A stretch of DNA of 64,000 nt from the NCBI GenBank assembly GCA_964057225.1, contig CAXKVF010000079.1, positions 124,001 to 188,000 on the forward strand, in the 5' to 3' direction. Each line of letters begins with the position of its first letter. Positions within the stretch are counted from its first letter, which is position 1. The stretch is from Auanema rhodensis. Its lineage: Eukaryota > Nematoda > Chromadorea > Rhabditida > Rhabditidae. Shown here piece after piece: positions 63,833 through 64,000 of the stretch. Made by a program: the position numbers and the translations under genes. Below the pieces are notes generated by a model. That model worked only from the letters and a program-made list of their open reading frames with translations, did no database searches and had not been told where the DNA came from.

Positions 63833-64000
63833 AAACTTACGTGAACTTTAATTTATGCTAATTAAATGTACACGTGATGTGCACTTGGTATGTAACTCGC
63901 TTCACGTGAAAGATAAAGAGATGCGGTTTTCAAAATTAGATTCCCCATGTCCATATTAGTCTAAAAACAAATTTTTATTGATATTGGTGCATGGTAACCA
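63833..64000 (+). repeat. Partial last monomer, cut by the window edge
   Basis: 168 of 176 bases are present, ending at GGTAACCA. It carries GAAACTTACG like 61,018 and 62,074. The array continues to the right; since base 1 is also inside the array, its left end is outside the window as well. Confidence 0.97.

Larger units (their letters stand above)
1..64000 (+). repeat. 176-bp satellite array, whole window, about 363.9 monomers
   Basis: The same 176-bp unit recurs from the first to the last base, for example with starts at 1, 177, 353 and 529. All copies lie in one orientation, and no foreign DNA interrupts them. Monomers usually differ from the consensus at about 1-5 positions, almost all substitutions. 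My bookkeeping is 359 units of 176 bp, three of 175 bp, one of 123 bp and a final 168-bp partial unit, which sums to exactly 64,000. Composition is about 32% GC, with all five consensus CpGs between positions 8 and 93. Unit length and homogeneity are typical of eukaryotic centromeric or pericentromeric satellites. I do not recognise the family, so both the centromere assignment and the host group are inference. Stop codons recur in every monomer and frame, so there is no long coding potential. Confidence 0.99.
59787..64000 (+). repeat. 16-monomer displacement (2,815 bp) running to the window edge
   Basis: 59,787-61,185 recurs at 62,602-64,000. Shared markers are TTTGTGC, GGTTTTTGAAATT (60,409 and 63,224), G157 with T171, a one-T deletion in GCGGTTTC (60,761 and 63,576), GTAACCCGC (60,905 and 63,720), AACAACTTTTT (60,980 and 63,795) and GAAACTTACG. 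The 2,815-bp spacing is 16 x 176 minus the one base lost in the left copy. The repeat continues beyond the window. Confidence 0.9.

Noticed and set aside
1-64000. CRISPR array
   Set aside because: The repeats are 176 bp, directly adjacent and near-identical throughout, with no alternation of short repeats and unique spacers.
1-64000. Homology to the Arabidopsis 178-bp centromeric repeat
   Set aside because: From memory, short matches exist (GTCCATAT-AGTCT, TGCGGTTT, TTCATGGT), but their cyclic order differs and the rest does not align. A database alignment would be needed; I do not claim kinship.
1-64000. Tandem rRNA, 5S or tRNA gene cluster
   Set aside because: The 176-bp unit has no A/B-box pair in a tRNA-like arrangement, no recognisable 5S sequence, and is too AT-rich.

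Overview
The whole 64-kb window is one uninterrupted tandem satellite array. I see no protein-coding gene, RNA gene, transposable element, CRISPR array or unique sequence on either strand. The monomer is 176 bp, about 32% GC (56 of 176 in my consensus), always head-to-tail in the same orientation, and starts in register at base 1. Consensus positions below count from the start AAATTTACGTGAAC (position 1). There are 363 complete monomers and one 168-bp partial monomer at the right edge. Of the complete monomers, 359 are exactly 176 bp, three are 175 bp and one is 123 bp; these lengths sum exactly to 64,000.

A homogeneous array of nucleosome-sized monomers of this length points to a eukaryotic centromeric or pericentromeric (possibly subtelomeric) satellite. 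A flowering plant is my best guess, because 150-180-bp AT-rich centromeric satellites are common there. I do not recognise the sequence as a named family, and an invertebrate or fish source cannot be excluded. CpG is not depleted (5 per monomer against about 4.4 expected from base composition).

Layout, from linked variant bases. 1-7,568 is an 18-monomer block repeated at a 25-monomer offset (4,400 bp). 6,865-8,096 is a 3-monomer block repeated at a 4-monomer offset. 8,625-10,736 is a 6-mer tandem duplication. 9,681-17,248 is a 20-monomer block repeated at a 23-monomer offset (4,048 bp). 17,249-21,648 is more divergent, with a degenerate trimer at 18,833-20,416. 21,649-34,000 is dominated by 12-monomer displacements, with a dimer near 23.1 kb and a 7-mer near 25 kb. 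32,560-38,367 carries two 9-mer duplications. 37,312-40,831 is a 7-mer present about three times. 41.9-46.3 kb carries a trimer and a 7-mer. 46,640-46,762 is the only grossly truncated monomer. 47.3-51.3 kb carries 16-mer and trimer repeats. 52,747-59,082 is an 18-mer duplication. 58,203-60,666 is a 5-mer in three copies. 59,787-64,000 repeats at 2,815 bp with a nested 6-mer.

No genes work together here. If the DNA has a function it would be structural (centromere, heterochromatin, nucleosome phasing). The most distinctive sequence properties are two dyad symmetries about half a monomer apart, three ACGT cores spaced 32-33 bp apart, a palindrome whose paired outer bases are the main polymorphic sites, and a hybrid monomer that marks a crossover point.
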